This document shows positions 34,302-42,772 of a DNA stretch of 64,000 nucleotides, piece after piece (within the stretch, counting starts at the first letter, position 1; each line of letters begins with the position of its first letter). Where the stretch lies: NCBI GenBank assembly GCA_947089425.1, contig CAMUKG010000006.1, forward strand, positions 62,001 to 126,000, given 5' to 3'. Source of the DNA: an uncultured Clostridia bacterium. GTDB taxonomy: Bacteria > Bacillota > Clostridia > Christensenellales > Pumilibacteraceae. The position numbers and the translations under genes are program-made. The notes beneath the pieces were generated by a model. That model was not told where the DNA came from. It did no database searches and worked only from the letters and a program-made list of their open reading frames with translations.

Positions 34302-35093
34302 ATGCAAAAACTCGGCGCTTTTTATTTTTCGGGCACGGGCAACACAAAATACGTTGTCGAAAGACTTTGCGAACTGCTTAAAAACGATTTTGTCGTTTCG
34401 GCGCACGATGTTTGTTCGCCCGATTCGGTTGAAGAGCTCCGTCGCTCGGAAATTGTCGTTATAGCTTTCCCCGTATACGGCTCGGCGCCGCCTTTGCCCA
34501 TTCGCGAATTCGTTTTTTCCAACGCGCAATATTTAAAGGGGAAACGGATTATAGTTGTTGCCACTCAATATATGTTTTCGGGCGACGGTGCGGCTTCGCT
34601 CGGTCGCGTCCTCAAAAAACTCGGGGCTTGCGTCACTCATGCCGAACATTTTCGTATGCCGAACAATATTTCGGATTGCAAAATTTTTTCGATTAAAAAC
34701 GGGGAAGAGATATGCGGTATGCTTGAAAAAACAAACCGCAAATTAGAAAAGTTTGCTCGAAAAATTTGCGACGGAACGGAGTTTCGGCGCGGCTTTAACT
34801 CGTTTTCCCGCGCGGTGGGATATTGCAGCCAAAGAGCTTTGTTTCGCAAACACGAAAATGAAAAACGCAGTCTTTTGAAAGTCGACGAATCGGCTTGCAC
34901 TGGTTGCGGCGCTTGCGTGAGAGCGTGTCCCGTGAAAAATATGTCACTCTCTGGCGGAAAGGCTGTCCCGCTCGGACATTGCGCGCTGTGTTACAGATGC
35001 GTAAATCTTTGCCCTAATAAGGCGCTCGCTCTTTTCGGAAAAGCGCCGCCCGAAATTCAGTATAAAGGCGTGCCGAAACAAACGCTTAAATAG
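34302..35093 (+). CDS. EFR1-family flavodoxin-ferredoxin protein (second copy)
   Basis: The 263-residue protein has the same plan as the minus-strand gene at 2772-3668. An N-terminal flavodoxin-like FYFSGTGNTKYV segment is followed by two [4Fe-4S] motifs, CTGCGACVRACP and CALCYRCVNLCP (about residues 197-235). The two proteins are divergent in the middle. It is probably a cytosolic electron-transfer protein of an anaerobe with unknown partner. It stands alone between the palindromic element and a bidirectional terminator. Confidence 0.88.
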   Translation: MQKLGAFYFSGTGNTKYVVERLCELLKNDFVVSAHDVCSPDSVEELRRSEIVVIAFPVYGSAPPLPIREFVFSNAQYLKGKRIIVVATQYMFSGDGAASLGRVLKKLGACVTHAEHFRMPNNISDCKIFSIKNGEEICGMLEKTNRKLEKFARKICDGTEFRRGFNSFSRAVGYCSQRALFRKHENEKRSLLKVDESACTGCGACVRACPVKNMSLSGGKAVPLGHCALCYRCVNLCPNKALALFGKAPPEIQYKGVPKQTLK

Positions 35094-35139
35094 AAGACGG
35101 TGAAGATAATAGTAGGTTGAAATGCAAGTTAGTAAATTA

Positions 35140-35171
35140 AAAAAACTCCGATTTTATTTTCGGAGTTTTTT
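35140..35171. terminator. Bidirectional terminator between convergent genes
   Basis: AAAAAACTCCG (35140-35150) pairs with CGGAGTTTTTT (35161-35171). A-rich and T-rich flanks serve both strands, ending the EFR1 gene on plus and the acyl-CoA synthetase on minus. Confidence 0.88.
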
Positions 35172-35178
35172 GATAGCG

Positions 35179-36831
35179 CTAATTTTTCTCGTCGTTTTCG
35201 CGTATTTCCACCCGTCGGATTTTTTCGGAAATCGTTTTGGGGAGCCTGTCCACAAACTCGATTACTCGCGGGTATTTATAAGGCGCCGTAGTGTGTTTAA
35301 CATGGTCTTGCAATTCTTTAACAAGTTCGTCGCTCGGGAAAAAGTTTCGAGCGAGCACAACGGTGGCTTTTATTATTTGTCCGCGAACGTCGTCGGGCAC
35401 GGCGGTGATTGCGCATTCCATGACCGACGGGTGTTCGAGCAAAGCGCTTTCCACTTCGAAAGGTCCTATGCGATAGCCGCTGCTTTTAATAATATCGTCG
35501 TCGCGTCCCACAAACCAATAGTAGCCGTCGGAATCTCTTGTGGCAACGTCGCCTGTGTGATAGTAGCCGTCGCTCCACACGCTACGCATTTGCTCGAACG
35601 TGTTGTAGCCCATGAAAAGTCCGATTTGCTCGGGGTCGTACTTTATGCAAATTTCGCCTTCCACGCCGTCGGGCACCGGCTTGCCGTTGTCGTCTAAAAG
35701 CTCTATTTTATAAAGAGGGCATGGTTTGCCCATGCTTCCCGGTCGAGGTTCCATGCTTTGAAACGTTCCGAGCGCCAAAACCGTTTCGGTTTGTCCGTAA
35801 CCTTCGTAAATCGATTTTCCTATTTTCGATTTGATTTGCTCGTACACAACGGGATTTAACGGTTCGCCCGCAGTGCAGTAGTGCTCGATTGAGCTCAAAT
35901 CGTATTTCGAAAGGTCCTCTTTAATCAAAAAGCGGTACATTGTGGGAGGGGCGCAAAAAGTCGTAACCTTATATTTTTCCAAAAGAGGCAAAACGTCGAG
36001 AGGCGTATATTTTCCGTAATAATCATATATAAAGTTAGCCGAGCCGCAAATCCACTGACCGTAAATTTTGCCCCAGCTCGCTTTCGCCCAACCTGTGTCG
36101 GCGGCGGTGAAATGAAGCCCGCCGTCTCGGCAACAGTGCCATAAATACGCTGTGGCAATATGCGCGGCGGCATAGGCATAATTGTGCGTAACCATTTTCG
36201 GCATACCCGTTGTGCCCGAAGTGAAATAGGCAATCATGGGCTCGCTTGCCGTGTTTTTGTGCTTGAAATTCAAAGTATCGCAATCGAACGGAGCCGCTTC
36301 TTTGTGAAAATCTTCGAAACCGTCGGCGCCGCCTACCGCAAGAGCGTGCTTCACCGATTTGCAGTCGGGCAAAGCGGTTTTTATATAGCCCGTAACCGAC
36401 GCCGTATTGACAGATATAATACATTTTACGTTTGCGTAATTGCAACGGTATGCAATATCTTTGCTCGTGAGTTGGCTCGTTGCGGGAACGGCTATGGCTC
36501 CGAGTTTGTGACATGCCACTACGCTAAACCAATATTCGTAGCGAGACATTAGCATAATTAAAACGTGGTCGCCTTTTCGCACGCCTTTATCAAAAAGCAT
36601 GTTTGCTATGCGGTTGCTCTCTTTCGAAACCTCTTTAAACGTTATGAATTTTTCTTCGCCGCTGTCGTTGCGCCACACGAGCGCGAGTTTTTCGGGTTCC
36701 GAATCGGCATACTTATCAACTACGTCGAAAGCGAAATTGAAATCGGGTTTCAAGTTGATTTTAAAGTCGCGCAAAGTTTGTTCGTACGAAGTAAATTCGG
36801 TTACGGGTAAAAAATCGGATAAGAGGTTCAT
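35179..36831 (-). CDS. AMP-forming acyl-CoA synthetase
   Basis: This ANL-superfamily enzyme activates a carboxylic acid to acyl-AMP and then acyl-CoA. The 550 residues contain the P-loop YFTSGTTGMPKMVTH, GYGQTET (A5), YHTGDVATRDSDGY (A7) and GRDDDIIKSSGYRIGPFE (A8). The A10 lysine lies in LPKTISEKIRR, where the usual Gly before the Lys is Glu. The overall layout is like medium-chain or acetate/propionate-type synthetases; the acid is not readable. It is monocistronic, with an ACGGAG site before the ATG. Confidence 0.9.
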   Translation of the reverse strand: MNLLSDFLPVTEFTSYEQTLRDFKINLKPDFNFAFDVVDKYADSEPEKLALVWRNDSGEEKFITFKEVSKESNRIANMLFDKGVRKGDHVLIMLMSRYEYWFSVVACHKLGAIAVPATSQLTSKDIAYRCNYANVKCIISVNTASVTGYIKTALPDCKSVKHALAVGGADGFEDFHKEAAPFDCDTLNFKHKNTASEPMIAYFTSGTTGMPKMVTHNYAYAAAHIATAYLWHCCRDGGLHFTAADTGWAKASWGKIYGQWICGSANFIYDYYGKYTPLDVLPLLEKYKVTTFCAPPTMYRFLIKEDLSKYDLSSIEHYCTAGEPLNPVVYEQIKSKIGKSIYEGYGQTETVLALGTFQSMEPRPGSMGKPCPLYKIELLDDNGKPVPDGVEGEICIKYDPEQIGLFMGYNTFEQMRSVWSDGYYHTGDVATRDSDGYYWFVGRDDDIIKSSGYRIGPFEVESALLEHPSVMECAITAVPDDVRGQIIKATVVLARNFFPSDELVKELQDHVKHTTAPYKYPRVIEFVDRLPKTISEKIRRVEIRENDEKN

Positions 36832-36934
36832 AAAAATTCTCCGTAAAATTCGGTAATTGCAAATATTGTATCATATTTTAGCGAAAAACGAAAGCGTTCT
36901 ACAAGGACGTTTGAAAAATAATTTTGTAAATCGC

Positions 36935-36963
36935 TTGAATTCTTGCGGAATATACTATATAAT
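36935..36963 (+). promoter_or_regulatory. Promoter of galU
   Basis: TTGAAT (36935-36940), 17 bases, TATAAT (36958-36963). The leader contains TTAGGCATAGGAGA (36978-36991), identical to the end of the palindromic element at 33989. Its AGGAGA also serves as the galU ribosome site. Confidence 0.7.
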
Positions 36964-36995
36964 ATTAGTAATAAGCCTTAGGCATAGGAGAAGAC

Positions 36996-37868
36996 ATGAC
37001 TGAAATTACCAAAGCCGTAATACCTTGCGGAGGAATGGGAACGCGTTTTCTTCCCGTTACCAAAGCGGTTCCCAAAGAAATCTTGCCCGTTGTAGACACT
37101 CCCGTTCTCGCGTATATCGTAGACGAAGCCATAGAGAGCGGCATAACCGACGTGCTAATAGTTTTGGGACGGGGAAAAGAAGCCATAAGGCAATATTTTT
37201 CGCCGAATTCCGAGCTTGAAGACGCACTCGAAAAAGCGGGGAAAATCGATTTTTTGGAAACGGTGAAACGAACCTATTCCCGCGCGAATATAGTGTTTGC
37301 CGAGCAACCCCGTCCGCTCGGAAGCGGCGACGCCGTTATGCGCGCTCGCTCTTTTACGGGCGACGCTCCGTTTGCGCTCGCATGGGGCGACGACCTCGTG
37401 TATTCCGAAATTCCCGTTATGAAACAACTTGCGGACGTTTTCGGCAAGACGGGCAAATCGGTGCTCGGCGTGCAAACGGTGAACACCGACGATATTACTA
37501 AATACGGAGTTGCGCGGGTGGGTGCGCGCGACGGCAGAACTTACGAGTGCCTTTCGCTTGTTGAAAAGCCTACGCTCGATAAACTTCCGAGCAGACTTGC
37601 GGCGCTCGGAAGATATGTGCTCACTTCCGAAATTTACGACGAGCTTCGAAAGGTTAAACCGAGCGCTAACGGCGAAATTCAGTTTACCGACGCGCTAAAC
37701 TCGCTGTGCGAGAAAGGCAAAGTTTGCGCTCACGATTTTATAGGGCGAAGATACGATATGGGCGATAAGTTCGGCGCTACGGTTGCTACTATCGAATACG
37801 GATTGCGTTCGTCGGTGTTCGGCGAGCGTCTTAAAAGCTATCTTAAAGAGCTTTCTGAGACGAAGTGA
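36996..37868 (+). CDS. galU: UTP-glucose-1-phosphate uridylyltransferase
   Basis: GalU makes UDP-glucose, precursor for cell-wall polymers, glycolipids and capsule. GGMGTRFLPVTKAVPKEILP is the nucleotide-binding start. AWGDDLVYSE carries the acidic metal ligands, and VEKP with GRYVLTSEIYD are conserved. The 290-residue length is normal. It starts an operon with a degenerate amidohydrolase-like gene (GTG overlapping its stop region) and a cytidylate-kinase-like gene. Confidence 0.96.
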   Translation: MTEITKAVIPCGGMGTRFLPVTKAVPKEILPVVDTPVLAYIVDEAIESGITDVLIVLGRGKEAIRQYFSPNSELEDALEKAGKIDFLETVKRTYSRANIVFAEQPRPLGSGDAVMRARSFTGDAPFALAWGDDLVYSEIPVMKQLADVFGKTGKSVLGVQTVNTDDITKYGVARVGARDGRTYECLSLVEKPTLDKLPSRLAALGRYVLTSEIYDELRKVKPSANGEIQFTDALNSLCEKGKVCAHDFIGRRYDMGDKFGATVATIEYGLRSSVFGERLKSYLKELSETK

Positions 37869-38581
37869 AGAGCATGTGTTGCGACGCTTTCGCGCTTATA
37901 AGCGGCGAACGTGCGGAAGCGAATTTAGCCGACTGCGAAAGAACGCTCTCATGCGCCGATTGCGGCGAGGCGGCGCGAATAACGCCCGAAAACCGTAACA
38001 TGTTCGTTCCGTTTTGCAAAGAGGCAATAAGTAGCGGCGCAACGAAGTTGTATTTGCCTACACTCGACTTGCCGAATAAAACGTTCGATTTGCTCATAGA
38101 ATACGCGCTCGACACTGGCGCCGAACTTGCGGCTCGGTGCGGCTCAGACCTTACCGAAACCGGCATAATAGACTCGCGGTTCGGGAAGAGCCCCGTGATG
38201 TTGTTGCACGAATTCGGACTGCTGTCGCAAACGCGCGTAATAGGCGGAGTGTACCTCGATAAAGACGATTTGGCGCTCATGGCGCAAGAGGGCGTTTCGC
38301 TCACTGTGTTGCCAAGTACCGACGCAGGCGAGGGCAACGGAATCGCGCCCGTTTGCGCGGCTTTGAACGCGGGCGTGAAGACGAGAATAGGAACGGGAAG
38401 CGGTGCGTTCAATTTTAAGCGTTCGATAATTTTCGAAGCGGTATTTTTGCGGATTGCCGTTTCGGCGCAAATGAATAAGCGCGAAGCTGTGTCTACGCGA
38501 GAGCTTGCGAAAATGTGCTCTTGCGCTCATGCGAACGACGAAAGTATAAAACGAATAGAACGGGAAATAACCGATTATTAG
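37865..38581 (+). CDS. Degenerate amidohydrolase-like protein
   Basis: The 238-residue protein starts at a GTG overlapping galU by four bases. Its second half follows the C-terminal half of TRZ/guanine-deaminase-type amidohydrolases. VYLDKDDLALMAQEGVSL, then LPSTDAGEGNGIAPV and GVKTRIGTGSGAFN, line up with the HCxHL...CPxSNxxLxxGIxPV...GTDGxASN pattern. The metal-binding His and Asp at those places are missing (IGGVYL, LPSTD, GTGSG). The N-terminal HxH half-barrel is also much reduced; family members are about 430 residues. It is probably a non-catalytic relative with unknown role. Its reading frame is intact and placed tightly in an operon. Confidence 0.65.
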   Translation: MKSMCCDAFALISGERAEANLADCERTLSCADCGEAARITPENRNMFVPFCKEAISSGATKLYLPTLDLPNKTFDLLIEYALDTGAELAARCGSDLTETGIIDSRFGKSPVMLLHEFGLLSQTRVIGGVYLDKDDLALMAQEGVSLTVLPSTDAGEGNGIAPVCAALNAGVKTRIGTGSGAFNFKRSIIFEAVFLRIAVSAQMNKREAVSTRELAKMCSCAHANDESIKRIEREITDY

Positions 38582-38593
38582 GAGGTAATAAAA

Positions 38594-39211
38594 ATGAGAG
38601 TTATAACGCTTAGCAGACAGTTCGGAAGCGGCGGCGGCGAAATTGCCAAAAAGGTTGCCGAAAAACTGAACATAAAGTATGCTGACAAAGCAATTATTGC
38701 CGAAGCGGCTTCGGGAAGCGGAATTGCAAAAGAGCATTTCGAAAAGGCGGACGAGCGTCGCACGAACAGCTTTTTGTATTCGCTCGCAACGGCGCATTAC
38801 GGCGGCACCGCCGCGCCCATTCAGCTCAACGACATAATAACCGACGATAAACTTTTCATTCACACAGCCGACGCGATTAAACGTCTTGCGGGAGAACCTT
38901 GCGTAATAGTGGGGCGGTGCGCCGACGACATTTTGAGCGACAGAGCAATAATTAGGGTGTTTGTTTACGCCGATATGAATAGCAGAGTGGAGAGAATTTG
39001 CAAGCTTTATGACTTAAACGAAAAGGCGGCGACTACGCTCATTAAAAAAACAGATAAAAAACGCGCGAACTATTATAATTTTTACACTTCTAAAACTTGG
39101 GGCGACGCGCAAAATTACGATATTTGCTTAAATTCCGACGCGCTCGGTATAGATGGCACCGCCGACGTGATTAAAGAATTCGCGTTGGCGTGCGAGCACG
39201 GAAAAAAGTAA
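38594..39211 (+). CDS. Cytidylate kinase-like protein
   Basis: The 205-residue P-loop protein belongs to the cytidylate-kinase-like family common in Clostridia. VITLSRQFGSGGGEIAKKV contains the nucleotide-binding loop, CVIVGRCADDIL follows, and a lid region (KKTDKKRANYYNFY) is present. These proteins resemble Cmk but are separate from the housekeeping enzyme, and their substrate is uncertain. A TTAGGAGG site precedes the ATG. It is the last gene of the galU operon, before a strong terminator. Confidence 0.85.
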   Translation: MRVITLSRQFGSGGGEIAKKVAEKLNIKYADKAIIAEAASGSGIAKEHFEKADERRTNSFLYSLATAHYGGTAAPIQLNDIITDDKLFIHTADAIKRLAGEPCVIVGRCADDILSDRAIIRVFVYADMNSRVERICKLYDLNEKAATTLIKKTDKKRANYYNFYTSKTWGDAQNYDICLNSDALGIDGTADVIKEFALACEHGKK

Positions 39212-39220
39212 TAGAATTTT

Positions 39221-39265
39221 AAAAAAACGGACTCACGCATAAAACTTTTCGTGAGTCGTTTTTTT
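39221..39265. terminator. Strong terminator between the galU operon and the AAA/MBG locus
   Basis: GACTCACG (39230-39237) pairs with CGTGAGTC (39250-39257). An A7 run before and a T7 run after extend the stem, with one bulged G. It isolates the following large locus from upstream transcription. Confidence 0.88.
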
Positions 39266-39316
39266 CGTATAAATTTTTCCTAAGAAAAATCTAATTTTTT
39301 TTACAACGGTAAGTTC

Positions 39317-39345
39317 TTGCATTTGTGTGGAACTTGTGATATAAT
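39317..39345 (+). promoter_or_regulatory. Promoter of the large AAA/MBG locus
   Basis: TTGCAT (39317-39322), 17 bases, TATAAT (39340-39345). The leader is about 95 bases long. No other clear promoter or terminator was seen downstream in the locus. Confidence 0.7.
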
Positions 39346-39405
39346 ATTACATAATTAAAAATATGCACGTGACTTTGCATAACGGAAGCTTAAACGAACA
39401 TGACG

Positions 39406-39430
39406 CCCAAAGCGTTGAAATGCGCTTGGG
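39406..39430 (+). promoter_or_regulatory. Leader hairpin before the first gene of the locus
   Basis: CCCAAAGCG (39406-39414) pairs with CGCTTGGG (39423-39430) apart from one bulged A. The AAGGA ribosome site and the ATG at 39446 follow within 16 bases, so the hairpin may protect the message or affect initiation. Confidence 0.4.
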
Positions 39431-39445
39431 GACGGTAAGGAAAGT

Positions 39446-42400
39446 ATGATAAAAAACGAACGACTCGTATATTCGATGACGCCCGAACAGCGAATAAAAA
39501 CTATTACGGGAGTGGAATTTTACAAAAACCGCAGCCAAGACGGTTACGCTTTTCCCGTGTTCGACGTTTGTAAAAATCCGCTTGAATCGGCGGGCGCGCG
39601 CCTTACGGCTTTTCCGTCGGATAGTGCTCTTGCGTGCGCTTGGAATAGTTCGCTTGTTGAAAAAGTGTATAAATGCGAGGGAAACGAAGCCAAAGCTTCG
39701 GTTGTGAACCCTTACTATAATATCACTAATTCGCTTGAAGACTTCGATGCGTCGAACGACGAGTTCGTTGCGGGAAAGCTGGCGGCGGGCAAAATCGCGG
39801 GGTTAAATCGAAGCGGTGCGTTCGTAAATTTCGAAGATAAGTTGCGCGTCGATTCGTCGGCGGAAGAGAAAATTGCGGGTAAGTTGCTCACCGAAGCCGT
39901 TTTTGCGAGCGGCGAACCCGACTCGGTTATTTGCACAGATTCCGAAAAAATAAATTCGTATGCCGAATATAAATTCGCGGGGCTTAAATACGGCGTTGCC
40001 GACACCAAAGAAAAAGTAGCCGCCTATTTGGCGGAGGGATATTCGTTCGTTTTTCTGAAAACGGATTTCACCGACGAACTTGTGCCTTACCTTTTGGAAC
40101 TCACTATTCGCTACGATAAGGCGTTCGACGCATGCAATCGCGGCAAAATTTCTCCCGAACAACTCGAAGAATGCGTGCACGAGCTCAAAATGCTTCCTAT
40201 GGAGGCAATCGACGCGGCGTGCGGAAGAGTGATTGAAACGCTTGTAAACTTGGGAAATTGCAACTCCGATTCGGTTGTGGAACGCAAGCTATCTTTGCGC
40301 GACGGCGAAAACGCGCGCTTTAACGAGAAACTACATTCCGACGTTGCGCTCGAAGCGGCGAGAGAATCGGTGGTGCTTCTTAAAAACAACGGAATTTTGC
40401 CGCTTAAACACGAATTGCGCGTGGCTGTGCTCGGCGAATATGCGAAAGCCTCGCACTACGTGGACGACGGCAACACCCGCACCGAAAGCGGATTGCCTTT
40501 CGAAGTAATAAACGATTATGAAATTCAAACCGTAGGCTTCGCATACGGGTATCGTAAAGGAGAAACGGGTAGGCAAGATTTGCTTAAAACCGCCGTTAAA
40601 CTTGCGGCGGGAGCAGACGCGGCGCTTGTTTTTCTTTGCGCCGAACGCGGCGAAACCGTTTTACCCGTCGAACAAATCGAACTAATCGACGCGCTTAGTA
40701 AAAGCGGCGTTAAAATTATCGCGGTGCTCGATAGCGAAACTTCGCTCGACGTGTCTTTTTCGGAAAAATGCGATGCGGTGTTGTATTCCGCGCGAGGCGG
40801 GCAAAAGCTCGCGAACGCGACGTTTGAAATTATAACGGGGCTTGTAAGTCCGTCTGGTAAGCTCGCTCGACCGCTTACGGAGAGCGACGGCGTTTCGGTG
40901 CGCTATCCTGCGGGTTACGGACTGTCGTACACCGAATTTACTTATTCCAATCTTGTTATAACCGAGCGCGGCGTAACTCTCACCGTAACGAACGCGGGCG
41001 AATACGACGGGCACGCAACCGTCTTAATGTATGCGGGCAAAAAGCCGAAAGACGGAAGAGCGCGAGAAAGAGCGCGCTTGCGCGGGTTTAAAAAAGTTTT
41101 CGTTAAAAAGAGCGATTCCGTAAAGCTCGAAATTCCGTTCGGCGAAGAGACGTTCCGCACATACGACGCGGAAACGAAAAAATACAAAAACGAGGGCGGC
41201 GAATACGTTGTGAGTTTGTTCGACGGCTCGCCCGACCCCGTGCTTGCGGGGGAAATTACTCTCGCGCCGTATGTGTACGATTACGAGAAAGAGATAGCGG
41301 CGAATAAAAGCGAATGCTTAGACGGCGAGCAAGCGGTTAAAGATTTTGCGTTGCCCGAAGAAAAAGCGGTTTTTACTTGCCGCAAATTCGGCGGTTTCGG
41401 GGTAAAGCTCGCGCTTGCAATAATGCTTGCCGTGTATTGCGACGCGGCGGCGGTTTTGCTGCTTGTCGGCGGGCTCATAAGTTCGACGCTCGGATATATT
41501 TTAATAGGCGTAGTGGCGGCGGCTGTGAATGCGGGCGTAATAGCGTTTTGCGTGTCGCTCTCGAAGAAGAGAAAGGCGCAAGCCGTTTCTCCCGTTTACA
41601 TAGGCGACGTGGTGGAAAAACTCGGCAATTATAAAGAGCTTGCCACAGTGTCGTATGAAAAACCTCTCGCTTCCGAAGAGGCGGGACTCGACGAAGAAGA
41701 AAAAACGCAAGAGACAGAAGAACAGCAAGACGGGCAAACTCCCGTGTACGAATACGACACAGGTTTTACAGAGTTAAAACAAGAGGATATTAAATTCCGC
41801 GAAAACGCATCTTTTGCCGAGCTGTGCACTAATTTCCACGAATATGCGGCGAGCTACGGCGTAGACATGGAAACTTCTTCGGTGCGCGCTCTGTTTTCGT
41901 CGCTCGCGGCGAGCAAACTCGTGTTGCTCGATATTAAAAACAAAGAGGCGTTGCCGTCGTTTATTCAAGCGCTGTGCGGGTATTTCGGCGGAGTGCAAGT
42001 TGTGGAAGCAGGTTGGGCGTGGTCTAAACCCGACGACCTTTTTTGGACGCTCGAAAACGGAAAATACGTGGCGTCGGGATTTGTGAACGCAATATATTCG
42101 GCTGTGGGAACTCCCGAAAAAAACGCGCTCGCGGTGATAACCCAAGTGCAATCCGAATCGCTCAAAGGCTATTTCGGCGACATAATAAAATACGCGCTTT
42201 TCCCGAGCGAGGAACACGTTTTAAAACTCAACGACGAAACGCAAGTAACTCTTCCGCACAACTTGCGCTATGTTCTCATAACCGAAAACGGCTTCGGCGA
42301 ACTCCCGCCCGAACTTGCGGCGGCGAGCGTGCAAGCGGAGTTGCTCGTAAGCAAAATAGAGCCTACGGCGGCTGTGGAAGTAAAAAATGTTTCGAGCGCG

Positions 42401-42772
42401 ACTTTCGAAGAGCTTGTGAAAGATTCGCGCGAAGAGCATTTCATGCAAGAAATCGTGTGGAAGAAAATAGACGATTTAATCGAGCAGATAAACGCGAGCG
42501 AAAGGTTTGCGCTAGGGAATAAGAGCGTGTTGCAATTAGAGCGGCTCACTTCCGTGCTTTTGGCGTGCGGAGCCGACGATAGCGAGGCTTTTTCGCTCGC
42601 GTTCACGGGAAAAATAGTGGCAATGCTCAAAACGCTCAAATTATATAAGCAAGACGGCGGCGAGCGAGCGTTATTCGCCATGCTCGAAAAGCTGTTTGGC
42701 GACGAAAACTTGACGAAAATACAAAAGGCGCTAATAAAAACGGCGCCCGCAGGTTCTAAGGGAGGCGTATAA
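39446..42772 (+). CDS. GH3-like, two-TM, dead-AAA fusion protein
   Basis: The 1,108-residue protein has three parts. Residues 1 to about 640 follow glycoside hydrolase family 3. LTAFPSDSALACAWNSSLVE matches the barrel, AARESVVLLKNNGILPL starts the GH3 C-terminal domain, and GYGLSYTEFTYSNLVI the FnIII-like end. The barrel is strongly shortened, and only CTDSE hints at the nucleophile SDW. Two membrane helices follow (about 650-708). Residues about 790-1108 align along their full length with the AAA+ domains of the next genes, but Walker A (DIKNKEALP) and Walker B (AVITQVQ) are destroyed. No signal peptide is present, so both ends are predicted to be cytosolic. It is the first gene of the locus; the next start overlaps its stop by one base. 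Confidence 0.8.
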   Translation: MIKNERLVYSMTPEQRIKTITGVEFYKNRSQDGYAFPVFDVCKNPLESAGARLTAFPSDSALACAWNSSLVEKVYKCEGNEAKASVVNPYYNITNSLEDFDASNDEFVAGKLAAGKIAGLNRSGAFVNFEDKLRVDSSAEEKIAGKLLTEAVFASGEPDSVICTDSEKINSYAEYKFAGLKYGVADTKEKVAAYLAEGYSFVFLKTDFTDELVPYLLELTIRYDKAFDACNRGKISPEQLEECVHELKMLPMEAIDAACGRVIETLVNLGNCNSDSVVERKLSLRDGENARFNEKLHSDVALEAARESVVLLKNNGILPLKHELRVAVLGEYAKASHYVDDGNTRTESGLPFEVINDYEIQTVGFAYGYRKGETGRQDLLKTAVKLAAGADAALVFLCAERGETVLPVEQIELIDALSKSGVKIIAVLDSETSLDVSFSEKCDAVLYSARGGQKLANATFEIITGLVSPSGKLARPLTESDGVSVRYPAGYGLSYTEFTYSNLVITERGVTLTVTNAGEYDGHATVLMYAGKKPKDGRARERARLRGFKKVFVKKSDSVKLEIPFGEETFRTYDAETKKYKNEGGEYVVSLFDGSPDPVLAGEITLAPYVYDYEKEIAANKSECLDGEQAVKDFALPEEKAVFTCRKFGGFGVKLALAIMLAVYCDAAAVLLLVGGLISSTLGYILIGVVAAAVNAGVIAFCVSLSKKRKAQAVSPVYIGDVVEKLGNYKELATVSYEKPLASEEAGLDEEEKTQETEEQQDGQTPVYEYDTGFTELKQEDIKFRENASFAELCTNFHEYAASYGVDMETSSVRALFSSLAASKLVLLDIKNKEALPSFIQALCGYFGGVQVVEAGWAWSKPDDLFWTLENGKYVASGFVNAIYSAVGTPEKNALAVITQVQSESLKGYFGDIIKYALFPSEEHVLKLNDETQVTLPHNLRYVLITENGFGELPPELAAASVQAELLVSKIEPTAAVEVKNVSSATFEELVKDSREEHFMQEIVWKKIDDLIEQINASERFALGNKSVLQLERLTSVLLACGADDSEAFSLAFTGKIVAMLKTLKLYKQDGGERALFAMLEKLFGDENLTKIQKALIKTAPAGSKGGV

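Noticed and set aside
33985..34464. An open frame of 159 codons across the palindromic element (and a similar one on the other strand)
   Set aside because: Both frames are dictated by the inverted-repeat element, lack ribosome sites and overlap the start of the EFR1 gene in another frame.
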